NCBI GenBank assembly: GCA_029939445.1
Contig: JAOZSY010000102.1
Coordinates: forward strand, 1-9,273
Origin: Bacteroidales bacterium
Lineage (GTDB): Bacteria; Bacteroidota; Bacteroidia; Bacteroidales; UBA1556
DNA length: 9,273 bases
Direction: 5' to 3'
Shown: positions 1 through 6,703 of the stretch, piece after piece
Numbering within the stretch: the first letter of the stretch is position 1
Layout of the letters: each line of letters begins with the position of its first letter
The notes under the pieces: generated by a model
Database searches by the model: none
What the model was told of the DNA's origin: nothing
The model's input: only the letters and a program-made list of their open reading frames with translations
Translations under genes and position numbers: made by a program

Positions 1-475
1 GTAATTCTTTGATATTAGACTCAGGATTAAAATTATTGATATAGCTTTCCCATTTAGAAAAATTATCAGGATATTCAATTTTTACTTCTGCCAATAATTG
101 GGTGAGTAAACTATGGAAGCTACTCCTTGTAGCATTTAAGTTTAGACGATAATTAGCATCATCTAACTTTAATAAAATCTCGCCTTTTCTGAATTTTACG
201 CCCTCTTTAAAGCTCTTTTTGGAAGGTAATAATCGACCTGTAACCTCAGTAAAAATATCAATTTTATATTTAGAATTCAGCCTACCATTTACTGAAATAT
301 CAGCGGTAACATCTTCATTTACAACACTCATCACTTCAACCTTAATAATTTTGGCTTTGCCAGAGTCCTTATTTGGGGCTTCTTTCAAACCACTTAAGAA
401 TTTAAACCCTATTACAGATGCAATAATGATTACAATTGCCATTAAGGAAGTTCTTCTAATTTTTAGTTTATTCAT
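1..475 (-). CDS. RND efflux periplasmic adaptor subunit (membrane fusion protein), 3'-truncated by window edge
   Basis: Reading the minus strand from the ATG at 475-473 gives 158 open codons running off the left edge. The N-terminus is basic (MNKLKIRR) and followed by a hydrophobic segment at about residues 11-28, an inner-membrane anchor or signal. Residues about 45-110 look like the start of an HlyD/AcrA fold: a beta strand (KVEVMSV), then the half lipoyl/barrel-sandwich motif around TEVTGRLLPSKKSFKEG and FRKGEILLKLDD (about 76-106). The alpha-hairpin begins at about 108. The YPDNFSKWESYI stretch (135-146) resembles the hairpin insertion common in Bacteroidota adaptors. Such proteins bridge an inner-membrane RND pump to a TolC-like channel and help export drugs, bile salts or metals; the pump and channel genes are probably further left. 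An in-frame ATG at 496-494 would add seven residues, but the lower ATG gives the more typical signal. Family assignment is confident; substrate is unknown. Confidence 0.85.
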   Translation of the reverse strand, partial: MNKLKIRRTSLMAIVIIIASVIGFKFLSGLKEAPNKDSGKAKIIKVEVMSVVNEDVTADISVNGRLNSKYKIDIFTEVTGRLLPSKKSFKEGVKFRKGEILLKLDDANYRLNLNATRSSFHSLLTQLLAEVKIEYPDNFSKWESYINNFNPESNIKEL

Positions 476-541
476 TATTAAAAATTTAATTGTCATTATT
501 TACGTCTGCCTAACTATATTTAAATTAGGCTGTTGAGCGTG

Positions 542-560
542 CGTTTCGTTATCGAACACG
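542..560. repeat. Inverted repeat in the leader of the efflux adaptor gene
   Basis: The arms CGTTTCG and CGAAcACG pair across a TTAT loop with a single bulged base. The repeat sits at about the predicted transcription start and first 18 nt of the adaptor mRNA, roughly 70-85 nt before the ATG. It is noticeably more GC-rich than its surroundings. It could be an operator for a repressor of the efflux operon or a 5' leader hairpin. It could also be chance, as the stem is only seven pairs. Confidence 0.35.
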
Positions 561-565
561 ATGAG

Positions 566-593
566 CAAAGGTAGCTTAATTAACGAGTTGAAA
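566..593 (-). promoter_or_regulatory. Putative promoter of the RND efflux adaptor gene (TTTC-N16-TACCTTTG)
   Basis: On the minus strand TACCTTTG (573-566) matches the Bacteroidota -7 consensus TAnnTTTG exactly. TTTC (593-590, followed by AA) lies 16 nt upstream in the -33 region. Transcription would start near 560, giving a leader of about 85 nt before the adaptor ATG. The same upstream box and spacing recur at two other minus-strand promoters in the window. The position between the end of the importer operon and the adaptor start supports independent transcription of the efflux genes. Confidence 0.6.
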
Positions 594-680
594 TAGATGT
601 AAGTATTTTAAAGAGATAATATTAGTTATAAAATTTAATTTATTGAACTATTTTTATATTTCAGAGAAGTAGAATATAAA

Positions 681-1478
681 TTATATGGTATTTCCTTCCT
701 CAGAAACAAGAAAGACAGCAGGTTTATTAGATATGGGATTTTTTTGTGTGATTACGATCGTTTTGTATACCTGCTCAATGTCTTTATAATTTAGAACTTC
801 TTCAGTGGTTCCCATTTTATGTACTTTGCCTTCGTTCATCATTATTAGGTTTTCGCAATACTCGCCTGCTAAATTCAAATCATGGATTATCATTAATACA
901 CTTAGTTTCATCGCCTTTGTTAGCCTACGAATAAGATTTAGCACTTGCACCTGATGAGTAATATCTAAATGTGATGTTGGCTCATCAAGCAGTAATAATT
1001 CAGGTTCTTGGGTTAGTGCTCTGGCAATTGATGCCAACTGTTGCGCTCCACCACTAAGTTCGTTTAGTTGCTTATCTTTATATTTATAAGTATCTGTAAG
1101 TTGCATATACTTATGTGCAATTGCATAATCATCTTTATTTTCAAAAAATTGAAAGCGATTATTATATGGGTAACGCCCTAAAAGTACATATTCTTCAACG
1201 CTAAGATTTGGCAGGTCAAAACCTTGAGTTACAATAGCAATCTTCGATGCTCTTTCTTTTAGCGATAGTTTCGAAATATCAGTTTTATCGATTATTATAC
1301 TTCCAGAATTAAGCTTTATATCTCCTATTATAGTTCTGAAAAGAGTTGTTTTTCCACATGCATTTGGACCTATTATTCCAGTAAGTAAGCCAGTTTCAAC
1401 TTTAAAACTAATATCTTTAATAATAGTCTTATCACCATAACCCGATTTTATATTTTGGATTGATAAAATATTTGCCAT
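681..1478 (-). CDS. Metal-chelate ABC importer ATP-binding protein (FecE/BtuD type)
   Basis: This is the cytoplasmic ATPase that powers the importer formed with the two genes upstream. The 265 aa length is normal for the FecE/BtuD/HmuV group. Visible motifs are an A-loop Tyr14, Walker A GPNACGKT (37-44), Q-loop Gln85, ABC signature LSGGA (141-145), Walker B LLLLD with catalytic Glu166, D-loop SHLD (169-172) and switch His199. All catalytic positions are present. The residues after LSGG read AQQ, where ERQ or QRQ is more usual. The permease ends only 4 nt before this start, so the genes are almost certainly co-transcribed and probably coupled. The family moves cobalamin, heme or ferric siderophores, and the ATPase alone does not tell which. 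It is the last gene of the run; no convincing GC-rich terminator follows it. Confidence 0.92.
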   Translation of the reverse strand: MANILSIQNIKSGYGDKTIIKDISFKVETGLLTGIIGPNACGKTTLFRTIIGDIKLNSGSIIIDKTDISKLSLKERASKIAIVTQGFDLPNLSVEEYVLLGRYPYNNRFQFFENKDDYAIAHKYMQLTDTYKYKDKQLNELSGGAQQLASIARALTQEPELLLLDEPTSHLDITHQVQVLNLIRRLTKAMKLSVLMIIHDLNLAGEYCENLIMMNEGKVHKMGTTEEVLNYKDIEQVYKTIVITQKNPISNKPAVFLVSEEGNTI

Positions 1479-1482
1479 AGCC

Positions 1483-2493
1483 TTAAAACTTTAATAGTTT
1501 ATTGGATTTACTAACGGCAATAATAAAAATTGTACCACCAATTAATCCAGTAATTACACCAATAGGAAGTTCGTTTGGCGATATTATAGTACGTGATAAT
1601 ATATCTGATAGTATTAGGAATATTGCCCCTCCAAGAAAAGTACTTATAAGGAGTATTCTGTAATCGTTGCCTAATAAGTAACGTAATAAATGTGGTACTA
1701 CTAAGCCCACAAAGCCTATTACTCCAACTGTTGCCACGCTTATACCAGTTATTATTGATGCTACAATAAAAAGTATTTTGATAATTAGTGAAGTGTTTAC
1801 TCCAAGATGCTTAGCATGGCTTTCGCCTAACCGCAATGCGTTGAGTTGCCTTACGAAATAATAAAAAACACCCAATCCAATTACCGATGCAGTTAATACA
1901 ATTATTATTAATGATTTGTTTGGCTGATCTAGAGAACCCATTGTCCAAAAGATAATATTTTGAAGCTTTTGAGAAGTAGTTGTTGCCAATAAAAACATAA
2001 TAGCCGAGGAGGAAATAAAACTTATCATCACTCCAGTTAGCAGTATAGAATTAATATTTAGATGCGTTCTTCTCATACTTAAGAAGTACATAATTACGAT
2101 GGTAATAAATGCCCCGATAATGCCATAAATTGGTAATGAGAATATTGAGAAAAAGCTAGTAGCTCCAAATACAATCCCTAATGCTACACCAAGTGCAGCA
2201 CCTCCCGATATTCCTAAAGTATATGGCTCTACCAAGGGGTTGCGGTATATTGCCTGAAGCACTAATCCCGAGATGCTTAATGAGCCTCCTACTGCTATTC
2301 CTAAAAGCACTCTTGGAATCCTGATATTCATAAGTATTGAATATTCAATACCAGATTTCTTATTTAGTATTTCTATCAATTCTACTATGGAAATATTCAT
2401 TTCGCCAACGCATAATGCTAGTGTTATTGTTGCTATTAGTATTATTAGCAACGACAACAAACTTATTACCCACTTTTTTATGCGTTTATCCAT
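1483..2493 (-). CDS. Metal-chelate ABC importer permease (FecCD/BtuC family)
   Basis: The 336 aa, very hydrophobic protein fits the ten-helix inner-membrane permease of type II importers (BtuC, FecC/D, HmuU), which works as a homodimer. The first helix is at about residues 9-29. Family landmarks are the RIPR motif (58-61), LQ followed by RNPLVEP (79-90) and LGISGGAALG (93-102), the LRLGESHAKHLGV loop (219-231) that lies at the ATPase interface, VGVIGFVGLVVPHLLR (256-271), and ELPIGVITGLIGGTIF near the C-terminus. It lies 14 nt downstream of the binding-protein gene and 4 nt upstream of the ATPase gene, so the importer is complete with one permease. Substrate could be cobalamin, heme or an iron siderophore; the sequence does not distinguish these. 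Confidence 0.93.
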   Translation of the reverse strand: MDKRIKKWVISLLSLLIILIATITLALCVGEMNISIVELIEILNKKSGIEYSILMNIRIPRVLLGIAVGGSLSISGLVLQAIYRNPLVEPYTLGISGGAALGVALGIVFGATSFFSIFSLPIYGIIGAFITIVIMYFLSMRRTHLNINSILLTGVMISFISSSAIMFLLATTTSQKLQNIIFWTMGSLDQPNKSLIIIVLTASVIGLGVFYYFVRQLNALRLGESHAKHLGVNTSLIIKILFIVASIITGISVATVGVIGFVGLVVPHLLRYLLGNDYRILLISTFLGGAIFLILSDILSRTIISPNELPIGVITGLIGGTIFIIAVSKSNKLLKF

Positions 2494-2507
2494 TTTGTAT
2501 TTTAATT

Positions 2508-3356
2508 CTACTTGCCGTATAGTTCGTTTTTAATAATCTCAAAATGCTTTACAAATGCGGCCACTGTAGGTGTTGATACACTCTCTACTTTAAAAATATT
2601 ATTGTTTCTAACTGCATCAATATCAGGATAGTCATTCCATATAATTTTCTCCTGTCCACAAATAGGTCCCATTGATGAAATGATAATATGACTAGGGTTT
2701 CTAAGGACTACACTTTCGCGACTAACAATGATATTACTTATATCAGAATAAATATTATCAGCATTTGCAAATATAATAAAGTCATTCATAAAAGTGCCAC
2801 TTAAAACTGTTACCAATGGCTTAGCTCCAAGTTGAAAAAATATCCTAGGCCTTTCTTCAGTTTTTGGAATTGTAGAAATAATACTATCAAGTTTTTTTCT
2901 TGATTTAGTAACAAACTCTGTAGCGGTTTGCTCTTTATCCAATTCTTTTCCTAAAGCAATATAGTGAGTACAAATATCGTCAAAACTACTTAGCTTATTC
3001 ATGCTTACTATTTTTATCCCATTTTTACGAAGAATTTCTTCTGATTCGGGCTTAGTAAGCGTTGATGAGAATACTATATCGGGTTTTAGGAGCAAAATCT
3101 TTTCTTCATTTATACTTATGGCAGAACCTACAATTAGTTTAGGATTTTTTTTGGAAATATCGCAAAATGAAGTTGCACCAACTACTTGGTCTATTAATCC
3201 TAATTGCTCAATCTCTTTAGTAATAGAAGGTACTAGAGAAATTATTCGTAGCCCTTTCATAGCATTTTCTTTGTCCTCCTTATGAGGATTTGTATTATTC
3301 CCGCAAGAGACTAATATAAAAGTAAAAGTTATAATAAAGAGTAATATATTTTTCAT
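2508..3356 (-). CDS. Periplasmic substrate-binding lipoprotein of the metal-chelate ABC importer (BtuF/FecB type)
   Basis: This protein captures the substrate in the periplasm and delivers it to the permease encoded just downstream. The 282 aa product begins with a lipoprotein signal: a hydrophobic run from residue 4 and a lipobox LVSC with Cys18, followed by a polar GNNTNPHKEDKE tether. The class III binding-protein fold (Pfam PF01497 type) is recognisable from GLRIISLVPSITKEIEQLG (35-53), VVGATSFCD (58-66), INEEKILLLKPDIVFSS (82-98), a central helix rich in Lys/Glu, and C-terminal lobe signatures such as NPSHIIIS (220-227) and the last helix FVKHFEIIKNELYGK. The TSFCD turn resembles that of BtuF-like cobalamin binders (TxYC), which mildly favours a corrinoid. 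Heme and siderophore binders share the fold. No TonB-dependent receptor or cobalamin riboswitch is nearby to settle the point. Confidence 0.9.
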   Translation of the reverse strand: MKNILLFIITFTFILVSCGNNTNPHKEDKENAMKGLRIISLVPSITKEIEQLGLIDQVVGATSFCDISKKNPKLIVGSAISINEEKILLLKPDIVFSSTLTKPESEEILRKNGIKIVSMNKLSSFDDICTHYIALGKELDKEQTATEFVTKSRKKLDSIISTIPKTEERPRIFFQLGAKPLVTVLSGTFMNDFIIFANADNIYSDISNIIVSRESVVLRNPSHIIISSMGPICGQEKIIWNDYPDIDAVRNNNIFKVESVSTPTVAAFVKHFEIIKNELYGK

Positions 3357-3365
3357 CTATTTCTG

Positions 3366-4325
3366 TTATTTATTAGATATAAATTTTCCTTGCCACGAAT
3401 CTCTAATTTGAAATTCTCTTTCAATCTTATTTAGAATTTGATCATTTCTAACATTCCCCCATGTTGGGCCAGCAAGAAAACGTGGAGGTACTTCTCCAGC
3501 AAATCTCTCAATTACAAAATTAGGATTAAGTTTCTCGGTAAAATCTACAATAAAGTTTACATATTCATCAAGAGTAAAGAAGTCGTAATTCTGAGGATTG
3601 ATTTTATAATCCTTTGCCATAGCAGTATTAGTAATTATTTGTAGCTGATGAAATTTAATGGTATTAAGAGGTAATTCATTAAGTATTTCAGCCTCTGCCA
3701 TCATCATTTCAATACTTTCGCCAGGCAGACCAAACATCATATGTCCGCCAACATTAATTCCATAATCATGGGTCAGCTGAATGGCTTTGCGTACATTCTC
3801 AAAATCATGCCCACGGTTCATCATCTCTAGGCTTTTATCGTAGCAGGATTCAATACCATATTCAATAATTACATATTTACTTTTCGATAATTCAGCAAAA
3901 TACTCAAGCTTTTCTTCATCAATAGCATCGGAGCGAGTACCTATTACAAGTCCAACCACTCCCGGTACATCCAATGCCTTCGAATATATTTGCTTAAGCT
4001 CCTCTAGGGGTTTATATGTATTTGAATATGCCTGAAAATAAGCTAAATATTTACCAGCTCTTCTATATCTGTTGGAATGGAATTCCATTCCTTCTAAAAG
4101 TTGCTGATCAACAGGTTTCTCGGGGCTACAATATGATGGATTGAAAGATTCGTTATTGCAATAAGTACAGCCACCACGTGCCACGGTTCCATCTCTATTG
4201 GGACAGGTAAATCCAGCATCGATACTTAACTTCTGCACTCTTTCTCCAAAATGCTTCTTAAAATATTGTGCATAAGCATTGAAACGTCTTTGGTGACCCC
4301 AGATATATTGATTTTCGCTATCCAT
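3366..4325 (-). CDS. Radical SAM protein of the YhcC/YtqA family
   Basis: The 319 aa length is normal for the YhcC-type radical SAM family (TIGR01212). The 4Fe-4S ligands are Cys41, Cys53 and Cys56 in the spaced motif CPNRDGTVARGGCTYC, the C-x11-C-x2-C pattern typical of this family and of Elp3-like proteins, instead of the classic Cx3Cx2C. Other family marks are YLAYFQAYSNTY (93-104), VVGLVIGTRSD (123-133), IEYGIES (154-160), GGHMMFGLPGE (193-203) and the C-terminal RFAGEVPPRFLAGPTWG (274-290). As I recall, B. subtilis YtqA of this family is implicated in wobble-uridine (mnm5U-type) tRNA modification; E. coli YhcC is less well understood. The ATG overlaps the TAA of the upstream PagL-like gene in TAATG, which suggests translational coupling. 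The binding-protein gene follows after 9 nt. Its link to lipid A editing or chelate uptake is not obvious. Confidence 0.9.
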   Translation of the reverse strand: MDSENQYIWGHQRRFNAYAQYFKKHFGERVQKLSIDAGFTCPNRDGTVARGGCTYCNNESFNPSYCSPEKPVDQQLLEGMEFHSNRYRRAGKYLAYFQAYSNTYKPLEELKQIYSKALDVPGVVGLVIGTRSDAIDEEKLEYFAELSKSKYVIIEYGIESCYDKSLEMMNRGHDFENVRKAIQLTHDYGINVGGHMMFGLPGESIEMMMAEAEILNELPLNTIKFHQLQIITNTAMAKDYKINPQNYDFFTLDEYVNFIVDFTEKLNPNFVIERFAGEVPPRFLAGPTWGNVRNDQILNKIEREFQIRDSWQGKFISNK

Positions 4326-5452
4326 TATTCCGTCTTATTTTTTTTGAACTTAAATCTATAACCAATACCCGCTTCAATAAAATCTGCTTTGAATCCATTC
4401 TCTGTTTTCAGTGTTAGATTGGCAATAAAATGCTCAGAAATATAATATCTTAGTCCTACTCTTGCATACACCCAACCTTTGCCAGGAGTGCCTTTCCATA
4501 GATATGTGCCTAAGTGAGAAACAAATGCAAATTTAGAGAAATATAACTCATGCGAAGCATGAATTGCTATAAACGAGTATTTGTCGAAACTTTGGGCTTC
4601 AGTATAGTCAGTAACATAAGTGCCATCGTAAATATACTCAATACCACCCCCATATTTTGCAATATGATGGTATCTCCTATAGTAGTCTACAACAATACTT
4701 GTCATTAAATAATTAGGAGGCTTGCCATAATTTGCCAATGTAGATTTTCCTCCAATGGAATAGACAAAGGTCATTTCGTTATATTTTTCTATTTTAGGAA
4801 CGGGTTTGCTAATTTTCTCCGCTGGAGTAAATATTTCTTCATTTATTGAATTGAAAAAATATGTTAGCCCCAAATGTCCTGAGTACATATTCAATCCTTT
4901 ATTGGGAGTTTTTAATGTTCCATTGGAGAAATGTTGGAATTCCGCTCCGGCATCTATTGTAAATCTATCATTTAAACTATATGCTGCTTTTGCTCCAATT
5001 GTGAAATATGCATTTATATCCGAACCTATAATGTCATTCTTTGGGTTAGTTATTGGATCATATTCATTAAAACCAAAACCTAGCCCAAAGCTAGCATCGT
5101 TGTATAAAGTAAAATTATTATGGGTATATAAAGGGATACAAATAAAGGTGTAAATACCCCATGGGTTTCCAAGAATTTCATTATTTAGGTTTGCATGAAA
5201 TATCCCAACGCCATATTGTTGAAATCCTAAAAACTGATCTTTAGAGCGTTCACCATTAGCCTGAACACCTATGCGAATATCCGCAGCAATAAAGTTAGAG
5301 TTTAATTGATCTGCACTTAAACTATCCGAATAAACTATTGGCTTACCATAAAACCCTCTTGACTGCACGAAAAAGTGTTGACGTTTCTCGTTTTGAGCTA
5401 TTAAAGAAAGCCCAGAAAGTATTATAAATAGTAGCAATAATGATCTAATCAT
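4325..5452 (-). CDS. PagL-like outer-membrane acyloxyacyl hydrolase (lipid A deacylase family), with extra C-terminal barrel-like half
   Basis: I place the start at the ATG at 5452-5450 (375 aa). It begins MIRSLLLLFIILSG, a clear signal peptide ending near residue 19 (LIAQ). A GTG at 5470 is in frame but overlaps the predicted -7 box. The region of about residues 25-205 looks like a PagL barrel: aromatic, alternating strands and the signature HFSNGTLKTPNKG, with His174 and Ser176 as the expected catalytic pair. PagL removes the 3-O-acyl chain from lipid A in the outer membrane. From memory of P. aeruginosa PagL, its catalytic Glu lies 14 residues after the His; here that position is Asn188. 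After a Pro/Lys linker (about 212-224), a second strand-rich half runs to the C-terminus, ending GIGYRFKF plus KKNKTE. The protein is about twice the size of classical PagL. It is the first gene of the minus-strand run. Enzymatic activity is uncertain. Confidence 0.75.
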   Translation of the reverse strand: MIRSLLLLFIILSGLSLIAQNEKRQHFFVQSRGFYGKPIVYSDSLSADQLNSNFIAADIRIGVQANGERSKDQFLGFQQYGVGIFHANLNNEILGNPWGIYTFICIPLYTHNNFTLYNDASFGLGFGFNEYDPITNPKNDIIGSDINAYFTIGAKAAYSLNDRFTIDAGAEFQHFSNGTLKTPNKGLNMYSGHLGLTYFFNSINEEIFTPAEKISKPVPKIEKYNEMTFVYSIGGKSTLANYGKPPNYLMTSIVVDYYRRYHHIAKYGGGIEYIYDGTYVTDYTEAQSFDKYSFIAIHASHELYFSKFAFVSHLGTYLWKGTPGKGWVYARVGLRYYISEHFIANLTLKTENGFKADFIEAGIGYRFKFKKNKTE

Positions 5453-5469
5453 AAAAAATTTATTTTGCA

Positions 5470-5497
5470 CAAAAATATAGTTTTTATTGTATTGAAA
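5470..5497 (-). promoter_or_regulatory. Putative promoter of the pagL-radical SAM-ABC importer operon (TTTC-N16-TATTTTTG)
   Basis: On the minus strand TATTTTTG (5477-5470) fits TAnnTTTG, and TTTC followed by AA (5497-5494) lies 16 nt upstream, the same box and spacing as at 566-593 and 9090-9117. The start of transcription would be near 5464, leaving about a dozen leader nucleotides before the ATG at 5452. This makes the GTG at 5470 an unlikely start. I see no other good promoter between here and 681, so the five genes probably depend on this one. Confidence 0.5.
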
Positions 5498-5626
5498 AAT
5501 GTAATTATTATTTTAGGTTTATTAAGGAAAGAAGTCTTTAGAGAGGAGTATTATTTATAATGAAAATTGTTGCCTATTTTGTGATATTTTTTTAATAAAA
5601 AGTACATTATATATCGGAGTTTTTTA

Positions 5627-5634
5627 TACTTTTG
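5627..5634 (+). promoter_or_regulatory. Putative -7 element of the prs promoter (TACTTTTG)
   Basis: TACTTTTG matches the Bacteroidota -7 consensus TAnnTTTG and ends 46 nt before the prs ATG, giving a leader of about 40 nt. The upstream region has no TTTG at 19-21 nt and no TTTCAA at 14 nt, so the -33 half is weak or absent. The site lies about 130 nt from the divergent promoter of the pagL operon, in a 228-nt intergenic stretch with no other gene. Confidence 0.5.
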
Positions 5635-5680
5635 TAATCTCTATTTATTACAGCAAAATCAATTTTTTAAAATAGTTTTT

Positions 5681-6634
5681 ATGAAAATAGCCCCAGTATC
5701 TATATTCTCAGGAAATTCAAATACAAAATTAGCAGAAGCAATAGCTAAAATATATGGAATGGAATTAGGAAAAGTAACCTTATCTAGATTTAGTGACGGT
5801 GAATTTCAACCAGCCTTTGGCGAAACCATAAGAGGCCATGATGTATTTATTGTGCAGAGCACAAATCCTCCAACTGATAATATTATGGAATTGCTTATGA
5901 TGATCGATGCCGCTCGTAGAGCTTCAGCGCGCAAAGTGGTTGTTATTATACCTTACTTTGGCTTTGCTCGTCAGGACAGAAAAGATAGGCCTCGTGTGCC
6001 AATAGGAGCAAAACTTATTGCAAACCTTCTTACTGCTGCTGGTGTTGATAGAGTTGTTTCTATGGACTTGCATGCCGACCAAATTCAAGGTTTCTTTGAT
6101 GTGCCTTTTGACCATATGTATGCCTCTTCAATCTTTGTTCCTTACCTTCAGAGCTTAAATTTGAAGAACATTGTAATGGCATCTCCTGATGCTGGTGGAG
6201 CAAAACGCGCTGCTGCTTATGCTAAATTCTTGAAAACAGATCTTGTGATTTGTTTTAAGCAAAGAGGTGGAGCCAATAAAATTGAAAGTATGAGAGTAAT
6301 TGGTGATGTGAAAGGTAAGGATGTAATTCTTGTTGACGATATTATTGATACTGCTGGTACTATTGCTAAAGCTTCGGATCTAATGATGGAAGAAGGAGCA
6401 AATTCTGTTCGTGCTATAGCTACTCATGCTGTACTTTCAGGAAATGCATATGAGAATATTGCGAATTCATCACTTGATGAACTTATTCTTACCGATACAA
6501 TAGCTAGAGATATCACTAAAGACTGTAAGAAAATGAATTTCCTTTCTACAGCAGATCTTTTTGCCGATGTGATTAAGCGTATTTCTGAAAATCAATCGAT
6601 TACCGAGCATTTTGAGTTTACTACAATTCTTTAA
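5681..6634 (+). CDS. prs: Ribose-phosphate pyrophosphokinase (PRPP synthetase)
   Basis: Prs transfers pyrophosphate from ATP to ribose 5-phosphate, making PRPP for purine, pyrimidine, NAD, His and Trp synthesis in the cytoplasm. The 317 aa length is normal for the class I enzyme. Visible features are the N-terminal FSGNSN (9-14), FSDGE (37-41), the catalytic flexible loop FARQDRKDRPR (95-105), metal-binding His131 in SMDLHADQIQGFFD (127-140), SPDAGG (168-173), and the PRPP-binding loop VDDIIDTAGT (218-227). No key residue appears missing. The ATG is preceded by an A/T-rich stretch without a Shine-Dalgarno, as usual in Bacteroidota. The gene stands alone: divergent from the pagL operon and closed by a strong hairpin 20 nt after its stop. 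The rplY (ctc) gene that often follows prs in this phylum is not present. Confidence 0.98.
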   Translation: MKIAPVSIFSGNSNTKLAEAIAKIYGMELGKVTLSRFSDGEFQPAFGETIRGHDVFIVQSTNPPTDNIMELLMMIDAARRASARKVVVIIPYFGFARQDRKDRPRVPIGAKLIANLLTAAGVDRVVSMDLHADQIQGFFDVPFDHMYASSIFVPYLQSLNLKNIVMASPDAGGAKRAAAYAKFLKTDLVICFKQRGGANKIESMRVIGDVKGKDVILVDDIIDTAGTIAKASDLMMEEGANSVRAIATHAVLSGNAYENIANSSLDELILTDTIARDITKDCKKMNFLSTADLFADVIKRISENQSITEHFEFTTIL

Positions 6635-6653
6635 CTATAAAATTGGATAAAGA

Positions 6654-6692
6654 AAAAATCCCCAATATGATGTTTTCGTATTGGGGATTTTT
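6654..6692. terminator. Bidirectional intrinsic terminator between prs and the acylase gene
   Basis: A perfect 14-bp stem (AAAAATCCCCAATA at 6654-6667 pairing with 6679-6692) encloses an 11-nt loop. The arms carry an A-run on the left and a T-run on the right, so both strands end in U-rich RNA after a GGGG/CCCC core. It starts 20 nt after the prs stop and ends 11 nt before the acylase stop, so it serves the two convergent genes. Confidence 0.92.
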
Positions 6693-6703
6693 GTACTTAG
6701 AAA

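Noticed and set aside
219..536. Plus-strand open frame of 105 codons
   Set aside because: It is antisense to the adaptor gene, whose minus-strand frame gives a recognisable signal anchor and lipoyl-like motif; the plus-strand product is low-complexity and hydrophobic.
653..680. A/U-only hairpin right after the ATPase stop as a terminator
   Set aside because: The stem has no G-C pair, the loop is 12 nt and no U-run follows on the minus strand.
4806..5153. Plus-strand open frame of 115 codons
   Set aside because: It is antisense to the PagL-like gene, whose HFSNG motif and strand pattern support the minus strand.
5528..5539. Small inverted repeat AAAGA-AG-TCTTT between the divergent promoters
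   Set aside because: Five-bp arms are expected by chance in an A/T-rich intergenic region, and it is not placed symmetrically to either promoter.
5453..5680. Cobalamin riboswitch or iron-regulator box upstream of the importer operon
   Set aside because: The predicted leader is about a dozen nucleotides, far too short for a riboswitch, and I see no Fur-like palindrome in the region.
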